Part shown: piece after piece, positions 1 through 10,045 of the stretch | Position numbering within the stretch: position 1 is the stretch's first letter | How the letters are laid out: each line of letters begins with the position of its first letter | NCBI GenBank assembly: GCA_003669585.1 | Contig: QWOQ01000008.1 | Span: 124,001-188,000 of the forward strand | DNA length: 64,000 nucleotides | Direction of reading: 5' to 3' | From: Planctomycetota bacterium | GTDB lineage: Bacteria > Planctomycetota > Planctomycetia > Pirellulales > UBA1268 | Made by a program: the position numbers and the translations under genes | Notes under the pieces: model-generated | Databases searched by the model: none | Told to the model about the DNA's origin: nothing | What the model saw: only the letters and a program-made list of their open reading frames with translations

Positions 1-1
1 T

Positions 2-529
2 GTCGGACTCAGTGCGGCATTTGGCAGCGGCATCGACTGGAAAACGAGCGAGGGAGAGGATCGCTATCGTCGCGCGATTTATACAACATGGCGGCGTAGC
101 AATCCCTATCCATCGATGGCTACGTTCGATGCACCGAATCGAGAGGTGTGCACGTTGCGGCGTCCTCGTACCAATACTCCACTTCAGGCACTCGTCACGC
201 TGAATGATCCCGTGTTTGTCGAAGTGTCGCAGGCATTGGCTCGACGCATGGTGCGTGAGGGTGGATCAGTATCGGCCGACCGAGCACTGCGTGGATTTAG
301 GCTCATGGTGGCTAGGCATCCTTCAACAGCAGAAATCGATCGTCTCGTTGCTCTTCACGATCAAGCACTTGCAGATTTTCGCGAGAACCTCGACGCCGCA
401 CGCTTGATGGCAACCGAACCGATTGGACCGATCCCTCCTGATCTCTCCAGCGACATCGCCGACCTCGCGGCATGGACGGTTGTTGCGAATGTTCTTGTCA
501 ATTTGGACGAGTCGTTTATGTGTCCGTAG
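2..529 (+). CDS. PSD1 (DUF1553) protein, C-terminal part only
   Basis: This is the 3' end of a gene that starts before the window. The frame is open from base 2 and ends at TAG 527-529. It shows the hallmark tail of DUF1553: a Y-P-S-M-A-T-F-D-A-P-N-R-E stretch, then R-P-R-T-N-T-P-L-Q-A-L-V-T-L-N-D-P-V-F-V-E, followed by a helical end. In complete family members this domain follows an N-terminal CxxCH heme domain (PSCyt1) and DUF1549 (PSCyt2), which are off-window here. The DUF1501 gene starts 30 bases downstream on the same strand, the same arrangement as the next two pairs, so co-transcription is likely. The reaction is unknown. The family call is secure, the missing N-terminus is inferred. 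Confidence 0.88.
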   Translation, partial: VGLSAAFGSGIDWKTSEGEDRYRRAIYTTWRRSNPYPSMATFDAPNREVCTLRRPRTNTPLQALVTLNDPVFVEVSQALARRMVREGGSVSADRALRGFRLMVARHPSTAEIDRLVALHDQALADFRENLDAARLMATEPIGPIPPDLSSDIADLAAWTVVANVLVNLDESFMCP

Positions 530-559
530 TGCCAGACAGTCTTCTCCGAAAGAACTACC

Positions 560-2035
560 ATGCATCCTGAGATCCACCGAACACTTCTTGCCACTCGTCG
601 CCATCTTCTCGGAAGCATGGCTGGTGGAATTGGTTCAATTGCCCTTGGTGAACTTCTGGGATCGCGAAGCACTCATGCAGCGAACGAAGCAATCACGGCG
701 ATTCCTTCTGCGTCCATCGAACCGCTGGCTGCGCACTCGCCGCACTTTCCGGCTCGTGCAAAAAGTGTCATTGTCATCCATCTGACCGGTTCTCCGCCAC
801 ACCTCGACCTCTACGATCACAAGCCGCAACTTGTGCAACGCGATGGCGAGGAATGCCCACCGGAAACGATTGCAGGAAAGAAATTCGCGTTCACCAGCGG
901 TACTCCAAAATTGCTAGGAACCCGTCGCACATTTGTGCGCTGCGGTGAAAGCGGAATGGAGCTTTCTGATGCGATCCCGAATTTGCATCGCGTGGCTGAT
1001 AAAATGTGTCTTGTGAAGTCTATGTTCACCGATCAATTCAACCATGCTCCAGCAGAATTGATGGCCTACACAGGATCACCTCGGTCGGGTCGACCAAGCC
1101 TTGGCAGTTGGGTGACCTATGGACTCGGAAGCGAGAATGCAAACCTTCCTGGATTTGTTGTGCTCATCTCTTCAGGGGTTCAACCCAACGGTGGCACGAG
1201 CAGTTTTGGATCAGGATTCCTGCCGAGCGTTTACCAGGGCGTGCAGTGTCGCTCGAAGGGAGATCCTGTCCTGTTTGTTTCTGATCCCGTAGGCATGGAT
1301 CGAAAGATGCGACGCAAAAGCCTCGACGCCCTGCGCGATCTCAATGAATTGCAGGCTCAAGAACTTGGCAATCCGGAAACTGTTACTCGGATCGCGCAGT
1401 ATGAACTGGCTTACCGCATGCAAACAACTGTGCCGGAAGTCATGGATATTTCGAGGGAACCAAAGCATGTACTCGATGCTTACGGTGCGATGCCCGGACA
1501 GCCAAGTCTTGCCAACAACTGTCTGTTGGCACGTCGACTCGTTGAGCAGGGGGTACGATTTGTTCACCTGTTCGATTGGGGATGGGACTTTCATGGAACG
1601 GGGCCCAACGAGGACATTCGCGATGGACTCACCAAAAAAGCTGCGACTTTCGATAAGCCCGCCGCAGCACTGATCGAGGATCTTGAGCGACGAGGCATGC
1701 TCAACGACACCCTGATTCTCTGTACGGGTGAATTTGGCCGAACTCCATTTCGCGAGGGACGCACTGCCGGTGGCACTCTTCTCGGCCGCGATCATTATCC
1801 AGATTGCTATTCGATCTGGATGGCCGGCGGTGGTGTGAAAGGTGGATACTCCCACGGGGCAAGTGACGATCTTGGTTTTCAGGTTGCGCATGACAAAGTG
1901 CACGTGCATGATCTTCAGGCTACTCTTCTACATCTCTTAGGATTTGACCACACAAAACTAACGCATCGTTTTCAAGGACGAGACTACCGCCTCACTGATG
2001 TACATGGCCGGGTAGTCAAAGAGTTACTCGCCTGA
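560..2035 (+). CDS. DUF1501 protein, Tat-exported, sulfatase-like fold
   Basis: A 491-residue protein with a twin-arginine type leader (T-R-R-H-L-L-G-S near residue 13, followed by a Gly/Ala/Leu-rich stretch), so export of a folded protein is likely. The body is DUF1501, which belongs to the alkaline phosphatase/sulfatase superfamily: G-S-P-P-H-L-D-L-Y-D-H-K-P near residue 77, E-F-G-R-T-P at 391-396 and G-R-D-H-Y-P at 409-414, the last two in the region expected to bind metal. No sulfatase C/S-x-P-x-R nucleophile motif is visible, so sulfatase activity should not be assumed. It follows the PSD1 gene by 30 bases. Length is normal for the family. The ATG at 560 is supported by the leader; the ribosome site is weak. 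Confidence 0.9.
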   Translation: MHPEIHRTLLATRRHLLGSMAGGIGSIALGELLGSRSTHAANEAITAIPSASIEPLAAHSPHFPARAKSVIVIHLTGSPPHLDLYDHKPQLVQRDGEECPPETIAGKKFAFTSGTPKLLGTRRTFVRCGESGMELSDAIPNLHRVADKMCLVKSMFTDQFNHAPAELMAYTGSPRSGRPSLGSWVTYGLGSENANLPGFVVLISSGVQPNGGTSSFGSGFLPSVYQGVQCRSKGDPVLFVSDPVGMDRKMRRKSLDALRDLNELQAQELGNPETVTRIAQYELAYRMQTTVPEVMDISREPKHVLDAYGAMPGQPSLANNCLLARRLVEQGVRFVHLFDWGWDFHGTGPNEDIRDGLTKKAATFDKPAAALIEDLERRGMLNDTLILCTGEFGRTPFREGRTAGGTLLGRDHYPDCYSIWMAGGGVKGGYSHGASDDLGFQVAHDKVHVHDLQATLLHLLGFDHTKLTHRFQGRDYRLTDVHGRVVKELLA

Positions 2036-2118
2036 CACGACGATCGTTATTTTTATTGGGATTCGATCGTTGATGTTTATAATTCATTGCGAAAATACTC
2101 ATTCGGCTGGAGATTTCT

Positions 2119-5100
2119 ATGACAATCCGAAACGCAATGGGCGTGGGCTTGCTACTGACCTGCGCTGTGCTGGCTTTTATTGGTGTGCAGCACACGGCAC
2201 ATGCCGACGAGCCCATCCGGTTTGACCGCGATATTCATCCAATCCTTTCCGAGAATTGTTTTGCCTGTCACGGTCCAGATGCAGACAAACGCGAGGCTGA
2301 CTTGCGGTTGGATTCTCTTGAGGAGGCTACTCGCGACCTTGGTGGACAAGTGGCAATCGTCCCAGGAAATAGCCAAGCCAGCCATTTGATTGAGAGAATT
2401 TTATCGACCGATCCAGATATTCAGATGCCCCCTCCGAAGTCAAACAAAAACCTTTCCTTGGAGCAACGGAATTTACTTCGCCAGTGGATTGATCAGGGAG
2501 CACACTACGAAGGACATTGGTCTTACGAACCATTGAGTCGACCGTCAGTTCCGCAGATCACTGGTGCTGCACATCCCGTGGACGCATTTGTTCGTGAGCG
2601 ACTCATTGCCGAAGGAATTGATCCGGCCCCTCGCGCCGACGATATCACTCTCTACCGTCGGCTTGCAATGGATCTCATCGGTCTGCCCCCTGCTCCATCG
2701 GAGATCGATGCATTTCTTGCCGATACCGCCAGCGACAAATGGGAGCAATACATCGACCGACTTCTCTCAAGCCCGCACTTCGGAGAGCGAATGGCAGTCT
2801 GGTGGCTTGATCTGGTGCGTTACGGAGATAGCGTCGGCTACCACGGCGATCAGGAAATCACGATGTGGCCTTATCGCGACTGGGTGATTGAAGCCTTCAA
2901 CTCCAATATGCCTTTTGACACCTTTACGCAGCAACAACTCGGCGGTGATCTCATCGAACATGCCTCTCTCAATCACAAGGTTGCGGCATCGTTTAACCGA
3001 CTCAACATGATGAGCGCTGAAGGAGGTGGACAGGACAAGGAATACCGGGCGAAATATGCCAGCGATCGCGTGCGAGCCACCAGCGGCGTCTGGCTTGGAT
3101 CAACACTTGGCTGCGCAGAATGTCACGACCACAAGTTTGATCCGTTCACCAGCCGGGATTTTTATTCGTTCGCGGCATTTTTTGACGACGTCCAAGAACG
3201 AGGCATTTACGGAGGATCGCATGCCAACGGCATGTGGGGCGAAATGATGCGAGTCCCCAGCCCGCAACAGGCTGTTCAACAGATTGAACTCAATCGCACG
3301 CTCGATGAAGCAAACCAGCAATACAAGAGCGATTCTCCAGAGCTTCTTGCCGCTCGACAGTTGTGGCTTGGCTCAATCGGTACTCTTGCCGCATGGTCAC
3401 CCCTTGAACCGATCGCTGCCTCTGGTGGATCCGGCACACTTGCAATTCAAACCGATCGATCGATTCTCGCTTCCGGGCCAACCGACGACACCGCCCAATA
3501 CACAATTGCACTCAAGCTGCCAGTTGGCACTCTCACCGGCATGCGTCTGGTTGCCATGCCACACGATAGCCTTCCAAAAAAAGGGGCGGGCCGAGCCGGA
3601 AACGGAAATTTTGTAATCACTGAAATTTCTGGCGTCGTTCGTCGTATCGCCTCAGAACAAAATGCTGTTGTTGATTCAAAGCCAATGGTATTTCTCGCCG
3701 CGCGATCAAATTTTGAACAAACATTTGCCGGCAATCTGGTACCCGCTGGAAAATGGTCTGCCGCTCTAACAATCGATCGCGACGAGAATACAAAAACTTT
3801 CGGCTGGGGAGTGCTTGAGCGTGCTGACAAGCTCAATGAACTGGTCCTGGAATTCTCAGAGGCTCTTGTCGTGGAACCTGACTGTGAAGTCTTCCTCACG
3901 ATCTCGCAGCTTCACGGAACAGGTCATCTTCTTGGACATTTTCGCATCGATGCCACCAGTTCTATGCCAACCATTCTTCCAGATCCGTCTGATCTTCCTG
4001 CCGCAGTTCGAGAGATTCTTGTTGTTTCAAAGGAAGCTCGAACCGAAAAACAGAATGCTGCGATTTCCGAGTATCACCGCTCAATCGCCCCCGAATGGGC
4101 ATCTTTCCGACAACAGCAAGGCGTCGCACAGCAAGCGCTTACTGCCCTCATCGAGAGCCAGCCGAACATGGCAGTCACAGTGTCTGGGCAGCGACGCATC
4201 ACTCGCATTCTGCCGAGAGGCAACTGGATGGACGACTCTGGAGACATTGTGCATCCTGCCACTCCTCAATTTCTTTCGAAAAGTATTCCGGACGATCTCT
4301 CTTCTGATTCTCCGCACAAAGTGCTCACGCGACTCGATCTGGCACGATGGCTTACGTCTCCAGACAATCCGCTGGTTTCGCGAGTGCTCGCCAATCGTCT
4401 CTTTGCTATTTCCTTTGGAAACGGTCTGTCGACTCGCCTCGACGATCACGGAAGTCAGGGGCAGTGGCCGAGTCATCCACAACTCCTCGATTTCTTGGCC
4501 TGCGAACTGCGTGATCAAGGCTGGGACATCAAGCGATTTTTGCGACTGCTGATGACAAGCGATGCCTACTGTCGCGATTCACAGCCGTCGGCCCATCACG
4601 TTCAGCGAGATCCCGAAAATCGTCTTCTTGCTCGGCAATCACGTTGGCGGATTGATGCAGAGAGCATTCGCGACACGGCGCTTGTCGCGAGTGGTTTACT
4701 TGTGCGCACGATCGGCGGTGCAAGCGTCAAGCCTTATCAACCGGAAGGATTTTGGGACTATCTCAATTTTCCAAAACGCATCTACAAAGCCGATACCGGT
4801 GATAGCCTCTATCGTCGCGGTCTCTATGTTCACTGGCAGCGGCAATATCTGCATCCGGCAATGTCGGTATTTGATGCTCCCAGTCGCGAAGAATGCACAG
4901 CACGGCGTCCGCGTTCCAATACTCCGCTGCAAGCTCTTGTGCTCTTGAACGATCCTGAATTTGTAGAAGCCGCCAAAGCTCTTGCAATGAAAACGCTTTT
5001 GTCAAACAACCGTTCTCCAACTGAACGAGCCGATTTTATGCTGCGTCAGGCAATCGGAAGGCCCCCTCATAAGACAGAAATTGCAGTGCTTGTCGACATG

Positions 5101-5271
5101 GTCGACCGCCATCGTGCAACGCTCTCCAATGACCACAACGCGGTCACGTCGCTGCTCGCCATTGGAACAGGTTCGATGCCACCAAAAGAAATAGATCCGG
5201 TTGAACTGACTGCATGGATGAGTGCGGCTCGCGCCGTACTGAACCTACACGAAACCTATTCGAGAAACTAA
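2119..5271 (+). CDS. PSCyt1-PSCyt2-PSD1 heme protein
   Basis: A 1050-residue exported protein. Residues 1-29 form a signal peptide ending in A-H-A. PSCyt1 carries a CxxCH heme site at 47-51 (C-F-A-C-H). DUF1549 follows (about 140-340) and ends in a second CxxCH at 332-336 followed by D-H-K-F-D-P. Residues of about 435-615 look like an inserted beta-rich module, and DUF1553 fills the C-terminus with the T-P-L-Q-A-L-V-L-L-N-D-P signature. The ATG at 2119 has GGAG seven bases upstream. It is paired with the DUF1501 gene that begins 45 bases downstream. Families of this build are typical of planctomycetes and are thought to be periplasmic redox-linked proteins; substrate and reaction are not known. 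Confidence 0.9.
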   Translation: MTIRNAMGVGLLLTCAVLAFIGVQHTAHADEPIRFDRDIHPILSENCFACHGPDADKREADLRLDSLEEATRDLGGQVAIVPGNSQASHLIERILSTDPDIQMPPPKSNKNLSLEQRNLLRQWIDQGAHYEGHWSYEPLSRPSVPQITGAAHPVDAFVRERLIAEGIDPAPRADDITLYRRLAMDLIGLPPAPSEIDAFLADTASDKWEQYIDRLLSSPHFGERMAVWWLDLVRYGDSVGYHGDQEITMWPYRDWVIEAFNSNMPFDTFTQQQLGGDLIEHASLNHKVAASFNRLNMMSAEGGGQDKEYRAKYASDRVRATSGVWLGSTLGCAECHDHKFDPFTSRDFYSFAAFFDDVQERGIYGGSHANGMWGEMMRVPSPQQAVQQIELNRTLDEANQQYKSDSPELLAARQLWLGSIGTLAAWSPLEPIAASGGSGTLAIQTDRSILASGPTDDTAQYTIALKLPVGTLTGMRLVAMPHDSLPKKGAGRAGNGNFVITEISGVVRRIASEQNAVVDSKPMVFLAARSNFEQTFAGNLVPAGKWSAALTIDRDENTKTFGWGVLERADKLNELVLEFSEALVVEPDCEVFLTISQLHGTGHLLGHFRIDATSSMPTILPDPSDLPAAVREILVVSKEARTEKQNAAISEYHRSIAPEWASFRQQQGVAQQALTALIESQPNMAVTVSGQRRITRILPRGNWMDDSGDIVHPATPQFLSKSIPDDLSSDSPHKVLTRLDLARWLTSPDNPLVSRVLANRLFAISFGNGLSTRLDDHGSQGQWPSHPQLLDFLACELRDQGWDIKRFLRLLMTSDAYCRDSQPSAHHVQRDPENRLLARQSRWRIDAESIRDTALVASGLLVRTIGGASVKPYQPEGFWDYLNFPKRIYKADTGDSLYRRGLYVHWQRQYLHPAMSVFDAPSREECTARRPRSNTPLQALVLLNDPEFVEAAKALAMKTLLSNNRSPTERADFMLRQAIGRPPHKTEIAVLVDMVDRHRATLSNDHNAVTSLLAIGTGSMPPKEIDPVELTAWMSAARAVLNLHETYSRN

Positions 5272-5316
5272 ATCGGTTTCATAGATTCTTTCTTGAACAT
5301 TCACACGAGGATTTTT

Positions 5317-6756
5317 ATGCCGACCCGAGATGCACTGCAGACGATCCTCGCTCGACGTGCTTTTTTTTCGAAGACTTCTGGAGGGCTCGGTGCCCTTGCG
5401 CTCGGTTCGATGCTACAACCGCTCAATGCCGCTGCGGTTACAGAATCAGCATCGGGACTTTGGCCTGGTGGAGTGCGCCCGTTTCACGTTCCTCCAAAAG
5501 CCAAACGCGTGATCTGGCTTTACATGGCTGGAGGCATGACGCACCTCGACACGTTTGATTACAAACCGAAGCTCGCCGAAATGACAGGCCAGCCGATGCC
5601 CGAGAGCTTTACCAAAGGTCAGCAGATTGCACAGCTACAGGGACAGTCGCTCAAGTGTTTTGGTCCTCAGCACGTATTTAAAAGAGTCGGAGAGAGCGGT
5701 CAGGAGATCAGCGATATTTTTCCTGAAATTTCGTCGCGGATCGCCGATCGCATTGCGATTGTGCGGAGCATGCACACCGAGGCAATTAATCACGATCCCG
5801 CTCACACTTTCATGAATACCGGTTCGATGATCAGTGGCCGACCCGCTGCCGGAAGCTGGCTGTGGTACGGCCTTGGAAACGACGCTCACGACTTGCCTGG
5901 ATTTGTTGTGATGGTCAGCACCGGAAAATTTGGACAGAGTCAGCCGATTGCCAGTCGTCAGTGGCATTCCGGCCTGCTACCGAGTCGGTTTCAGGGCGTT
6001 GAGTTTCGATCGAAGGGAGATGCTGTTCTCTACGTATCGGCACCTCCCGGAACAGATTTAAACCGGCAGCGCGATGTGGTAAACGCGGTGTCGAAGCTCG
6101 ATCGCCTGCGCGGTGAGGTCGTGGAGGATGCCGAGATCGCTGCGAGACTCGCTCAATACGAACTGGCATTTGCAATGCAATCGAGCGTACCAAACTTGGT
6201 TGACCTTTCCGATGAGCCTCAGAGCACGTTTGACCTTTACGGAACGAAAGGGGGCGACGGATCTTTTGCATCCAACTGTCTACTGGCGAGAAGGCTCGCT
6301 GAACGCGGCGTGCGTTTTATTCAACTTTATCACCGTGACTGGGATCATCACGGGAGCGTGAAGGATCACGTCAAGGGAACCGCTGCTGAAGTCGATCGAG
6401 GCGCAGCGGCACTTGTTGAAGATCTCGCGCGGCGTGGAATGCTTGACGAGACGCTGATCGTATTTGGCACTGAGTTTGGACGCACTCCAATGGCGCAAGG
6501 AAATGGTCGCGATCATCACATGAAGGCATTTTCCATCTGGCTTGCGGGCGGTGGCATCAAGGGAGGCATCACCTACGGAGCAACCGATGAACTCGGTTAT
6601 GCAGCCGTCGAGAATGCCCTCACCGTCCACGATCTGCACGCTACCATGCTCCACCTTCTCGGAATCGACCATACAAGGCTTACGATCCGCGCACAGGGAC
6701 GTGATTTTCGGCTTACCGACGTATCGGGACGAGTCGTGGGGGATTTATTGGCGTAG
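5317..6756 (+). CDS. DUF1501 protein, Tat-exported, sulfatase-like fold
   Basis: A 479-residue DUF1501 protein. I chose ATG 5317 because CGAGGA lies five bases upstream and the leader (L-A-R-R-A-F-F-S-K, then a Gly/Leu-rich segment) follows directly; an in-frame TTG at 5293 would add eight residues with no ribosome site. Family landmarks are M-A-G-G-M-T-H-L-D-T-F-D-Y-K-P near residue 70, E-F-G-R-T-P at 386-391 and G-R-D-H-H at 397-401. It starts 45 bases after the PSD1 gene and is probably in the same transcript. It differs clearly from the DUF1501 copies at 560 and 10046, so the array is made of old paralogues, not recent duplicates. Confidence 0.9.
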   Translation: MPTRDALQTILARRAFFSKTSGGLGALALGSMLQPLNAAAVTESASGLWPGGVRPFHVPPKAKRVIWLYMAGGMTHLDTFDYKPKLAEMTGQPMPESFTKGQQIAQLQGQSLKCFGPQHVFKRVGESGQEISDIFPEISSRIADRIAIVRSMHTEAINHDPAHTFMNTGSMISGRPAAGSWLWYGLGNDAHDLPGFVVMVSTGKFGQSQPIASRQWHSGLLPSRFQGVEFRSKGDAVLYVSAPPGTDLNRQRDVVNAVSKLDRLRGEVVEDAEIAARLAQYELAFAMQSSVPNLVDLSDEPQSTFDLYGTKGGDGSFASNCLLARRLAERGVRFIQLYHRDWDHHGSVKDHVKGTAAEVDRGAAALVEDLARRGMLDETLIVFGTEFGRTPMAQGNGRDHHMKAFSIWLAGGGIKGGITYGATDELGYAAVENALTVHDLHATMLHLLGIDHTRLTIRAQGRDFRLTDVSGRVVGDLLA

Positions 6757-6933
6757 ACTTTCTTGAATCGTGGAGCGACTTTGAGCCGTTTCTCCCTTAG
6801 ACTTTCCAGCAATCGCCATCAAGGCTTGGGATCAGGGATAGCAATGAATTTATTTCAAAATAAAGTGAACCATTCTTCTGCCATGATTCCTCTTCGTGCA
6901 TTCCACTTTTCCCCTTCGATTCTCGGAGAACTC

Positions 6934-9900
6934 ATGCGAGTGCTTATTGCTGTAGTCGTACTTTGCCTTATGCCGGAAATACGCGTGCATGGTGCTGAGC
7001 TAGAAAAAGCGATCGGTTACGACCGCCAGATTCGTCCGTTGCTCTCTAACAATTGCATTTCCTGCCATGGTCCCGGAAAGCAGGAAGCAGGACTGCGACT
7101 CGATGGCTTGGAAGGATCGCAGCGAGTGCTCGACAGCGGATCGCGAGCGATTGTGCCTGGAGATCCTGGAACCAGCGAACTCATTCGTCGAATTTCTTCA
7201 ACCGATCCAGATGTTGTAATGCCTCCGCCTCATTCCAACAAAATTCTGAAAGAAAGACAAAAGGATCTTCTTCGACAGTGGATCTCTCAAGGCGCGACGT
7301 ATGAAAAACACTGGTCTTTTCGTCCGATTGTAAAGAACGAAATTCCAGCCGATACCGTCTCCGGCGGAAACCCGATTGATTTTTTTCTGGAATCGCGTCT
7401 TCGTGCCGAAGGCCTTGCAATCAATCCCCCAGCGGACCGGCCAACATTGATTCGTCGTTTGAGTTTTGCCCTTACAGGACTTCCTCCAACGCTCGCCGAA
7501 GTGGATGCATTCATTGGGGATACTTCTCCTGATGCCTATGAAAAGCTGGTCGATCGGTTGCTTGGCACGTTGCATTTCGGCGAAGAGATGGCGAGGCATT
7601 GGCTCGATGTTGCCCGCTATGCCGACACGCATGGTCTGCATCTCGACAACGAACGTCAAATGTGGGCCTATCGTGACTGGGTGGTGAAAGCGTTTAACGA
7701 CAATCTTTCTTTTGACAAATTTACCGTTGAACAGATTGCCGGTGATCTTCTCCCGAATGCCACTCGCGATCAAAAAGTGGCAACAGGTTTTAGCCGCTGT
7801 AACGTCACGACCAGTGAGGGTGGGTCAATCAATGAAGAGCTGGTCTTTCGCTACGCAGTCGATCGTACTGCAACCATGATCCAAGCTTGGATGGGACTCA
7901 CCGGCCAGTGTGCGGTCTGTCATGATCATAAATTCGACCCTCTTTCGGCTCGGGAATTCTATTCGCTCTACGCCTTCTTTAACTCTGCCGCCGATCCGGG
8001 ATTTGATGGCAACTCGCTGCTCACCGCTCCAACGCTCAAGCTCCCGTTGGCTCCACAAGAAATGCAACTGTCCGAACTCGATGCACAATTACCAATCCTT
8101 CGCAAGACACTTGATGAAGCGGTTGCCGCGGTTGAATACAAAGATCCAGCAACTGTGGAACCAAAACCCGAAATCGTGCGCATCGAAACGATCTGGTTGG
8201 ACGATGAATTTCCACCGGCTGCTGCCGTGCAGTCCGCTGGGGCTTTGATTGCATGGTTTTCAAGTGCAAACGTTGGGGAAGTGCTTTCCGGCCAACGTTC
8301 TCTTGAACGAACGGCTGCGGGAATTGGTCAGGACTTCTATCAGAGTGGTTCTGAACCAATAGAGATTCCTGCCGGTGCGGAAATTTTTGCACATATCTGG
8401 ATCGACCCGGTCTCTCCGCCCAAGAGTGTGATGCTGCAGTTTCATACCGACGGCTGGAAGCACCGTGCCGTCTGGGGTGATTCCGACATTATTCCTTGGG
8501 GAACACCCGGCACCGTTGAACGAGTTGTCGCAGGACCTTTGCCAGAGGCAGGAAAATGGGTGAAGCTTTCGATTGCTGCTGATAAAGTTGGACTGCCTGC
8601 GGGCACAAAAATCACCGGCTTTGCACTGACCCAGTTTGATGGACACGTTCGCTGGGATCTCGTTGGTCTGACCGCGAGCGATGATCCAACAACCAATGTT
8701 TCGCGATCTTTTTCCGCATGGTGGAAGTCACAAGTTGTTCGCAAGGATCACAACGACATTCCTGAACCAATCCGCGGACTCGTAAAAGAAGGCCCGGAAA
8801 AGACGACCAAACCGGAAGATGTTGATCGTGTTCGCCGTCACTGGCTGGAAAATATCTGGAACCAGCGGCCTGATGCCTTGAAAAATGCCACTCGTGAACT
8901 GACCAATACACAAAAGTCTCGAAACGATCTCGACAGTTCCATTATTTCTACGTTTGTCTTTAATGACTTGCCAACTCTTCGAGACAGTTTTGTGATGTTG
9001 CGAGGTGCATACACAAAGCCTGGAGAAAAAGTGGACCGTGGAACGCCGGCCTTTCTGCCCGCTTTGCCAATCGTCGAAGGAGTGCCTCTGTCTCGACTTG
9101 AATTGGCGAATTGGCTGATGTCTCCTGAACACCCGCTCACCGCACGCGTTGCAGCAAATCGATTATGGCAACAATTCTTCGGTATCGGACTTGTAAAAAC
9201 CAGTGACGACTTTGGTTCGCAAGGAGAGGATCCCAGTCACGCCGAACTGCTTGAGTGGCTGGCTATTTTCTATCGAGAAATTGGCTGGGACACGAAGAAG
9301 TTTGTTCGACAACTTGTTTTGTCAAACGCATTCAAACGTTCTGGAGTGGTGTCAGAAGATCAACTTCTTCGCGATCCTGAAAACAGGCTTTATTCACGCG
9401 GCCCGAGATTCAGGCTCGATGCCGAACAGATTCGCGACAACGCAATTGCCTTATCGGGTCTGCTTTCAAAAACGATGGGTGGCCGGGGAGTACGACCCTA
9501 TCAGCCCGACAACATCTGGGAGCCTGTCGGTTTCGCTGGTTCGAATACGCAAACTTATAAGCGTGACACGGGCGAGTCCCTCTATCGGCGCAGCCTCTAT
9601 GTCTTTCTCAAACGCACCGCTCCACCACCGTTCATGGTCAATTTCGACGGTTCCAATCGCGAACAGTTTTGTTCTGGGCGTGAGCGTTCCAACACTCCTT
9701 TGCAGTCTTTGCAACTTTTAAACGATGTGCAACATGTGGAAGCAGCACGTGCCCTTGCTGCTCAGACTCTTGCTCTCGGGGGAAGCGATACTGCCTCTCG
9801 AATTACATGGGCATTTCGCACCGTGCTTTCGAGAATTCCTGAGGCCGATGAGTCTACGATGATCGCTGAGCAGTTGGCCTTGCATCTGGCTCGTTACGCT

Positions 9901-10041
9901 GTTGATCAAGAATCTGCAACCAAGCTTATATCGATCGGTGAATCGAAACCGCCAACAGATGTTCCACCCGGAGAACTTGCGGCTTGGACACTGGTTACCA
10001 ATATGCTTTTGAATCTCGACGAAACGCTCACGAGGAATTGA
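6934..10041 (+). CDS. PSCyt1-PSCyt2-PSD1 heme protein
   Basis: A 1035-residue exported protein. ATG 6934 is preferred: GGAG sits five bases before it and a compact signal peptide (hydrophobic [10 protein letters not shown], ending G-A at about residue 21) follows; the open frame upstream to a TTG at 6763 has no leader logic. Heme-type CxxCH sites lie at 41-45 (C-I-S-C-H) and 326-330 (C-A-V-C-H, followed by D-H-K-F-D-P). Residues of about 413-585 form a beta-rich insertion resembling a LamG/carbohydrate-binding sandwich. DUF1553 occupies the C-terminus with [11 protein letters not shown]. The next gene starts four bases after the stop, which implies co-translation. Function is unknown. Confidence 0.9.
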   Translation: MRVLIAVVVLCLMPEIRVHGAELEKAIGYDRQIRPLLSNNCISCHGPGKQEAGLRLDGLEGSQRVLDSGSRAIVPGDPGTSELIRRISSTDPDVVMPPPHSNKILKERQKDLLRQWISQGATYEKHWSFRPIVKNEIPADTVSGGNPIDFFLESRLRAEGLAINPPADRPTLIRRLSFALTGLPPTLAEVDAFIGDTSPDAYEKLVDRLLGTLHFGEEMARHWLDVARYADTHGLHLDNERQMWAYRDWVVKAFNDNLSFDKFTVEQIAGDLLPNATRDQKVATGFSRCNVTTSEGGSINEELVFRYAVDRTATMIQAWMGLTGQCAVCHDHKFDPLSAREFYSLYAFFNSAADPGFDGNSLLTAPTLKLPLAPQEMQLSELDAQLPILRKTLDEAVAAVEYKDPATVEPKPEIVRIETIWLDDEFPPAAAVQSAGALIAWFSSANVGEVLSGQRSLERTAAGIGQDFYQSGSEPIEIPAGAEIFAHIWIDPVSPPKSVMLQFHTDGWKHRAVWGDSDIIPWGTPGTVERVVAGPLPEAGKWVKLSIAADKVGLPAGTKITGFALTQFDGHVRWDLVGLTASDDPTTNVSRSFSAWWKSQVVRKDHNDIPEPIRGLVKEGPEKTTKPEDVDRVRRHWLENIWNQRPDALKNATRELTNTQKSRNDLDSSIISTFVFNDLPTLRDSFVMLRGAYTKPGEKVDRGTPAFLPALPIVEGVPLSRLELANWLMSPEHPLTARVAANRLWQQFFGIGLVKTSDDFGSQGEDPSHAELLEWLAIFYREIGWDTKKFVRQLVLSNAFKRSGVVSEDQLLRDPENRLYSRGPRFRLDAEQIRDNAIALSGLLSKTMGGRGVRPYQPDNIWEPVGFAGSNTQTYKRDTGESLYRRSLYVFLKRTAPPPFMVNFDGSNREQFCSGRERSNTPLQSLQLLNDVQHVEAARALAAQTLALGGSDTASRITWAFRTVLSRIPEADESTMIAEQLALHLARYAVDQESATKLISIGESKPPTDVPPGELAAWTLVTNMLLNLDETLTRN

Positions 10042-10045
10042 AACT

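Noticed and set aside
560..2035. Calling the DUF1501 proteins sulfatases
   Set aside because: Only the fold-level superfamily is shared; the C/S-x-P-x-R nucleophile motif is not seen.
6763..6933. Upstream TTG start for the 6934 PSD1 gene
   Set aside because: It would place 57 residues before a good signal peptide that has its own ribosome site.
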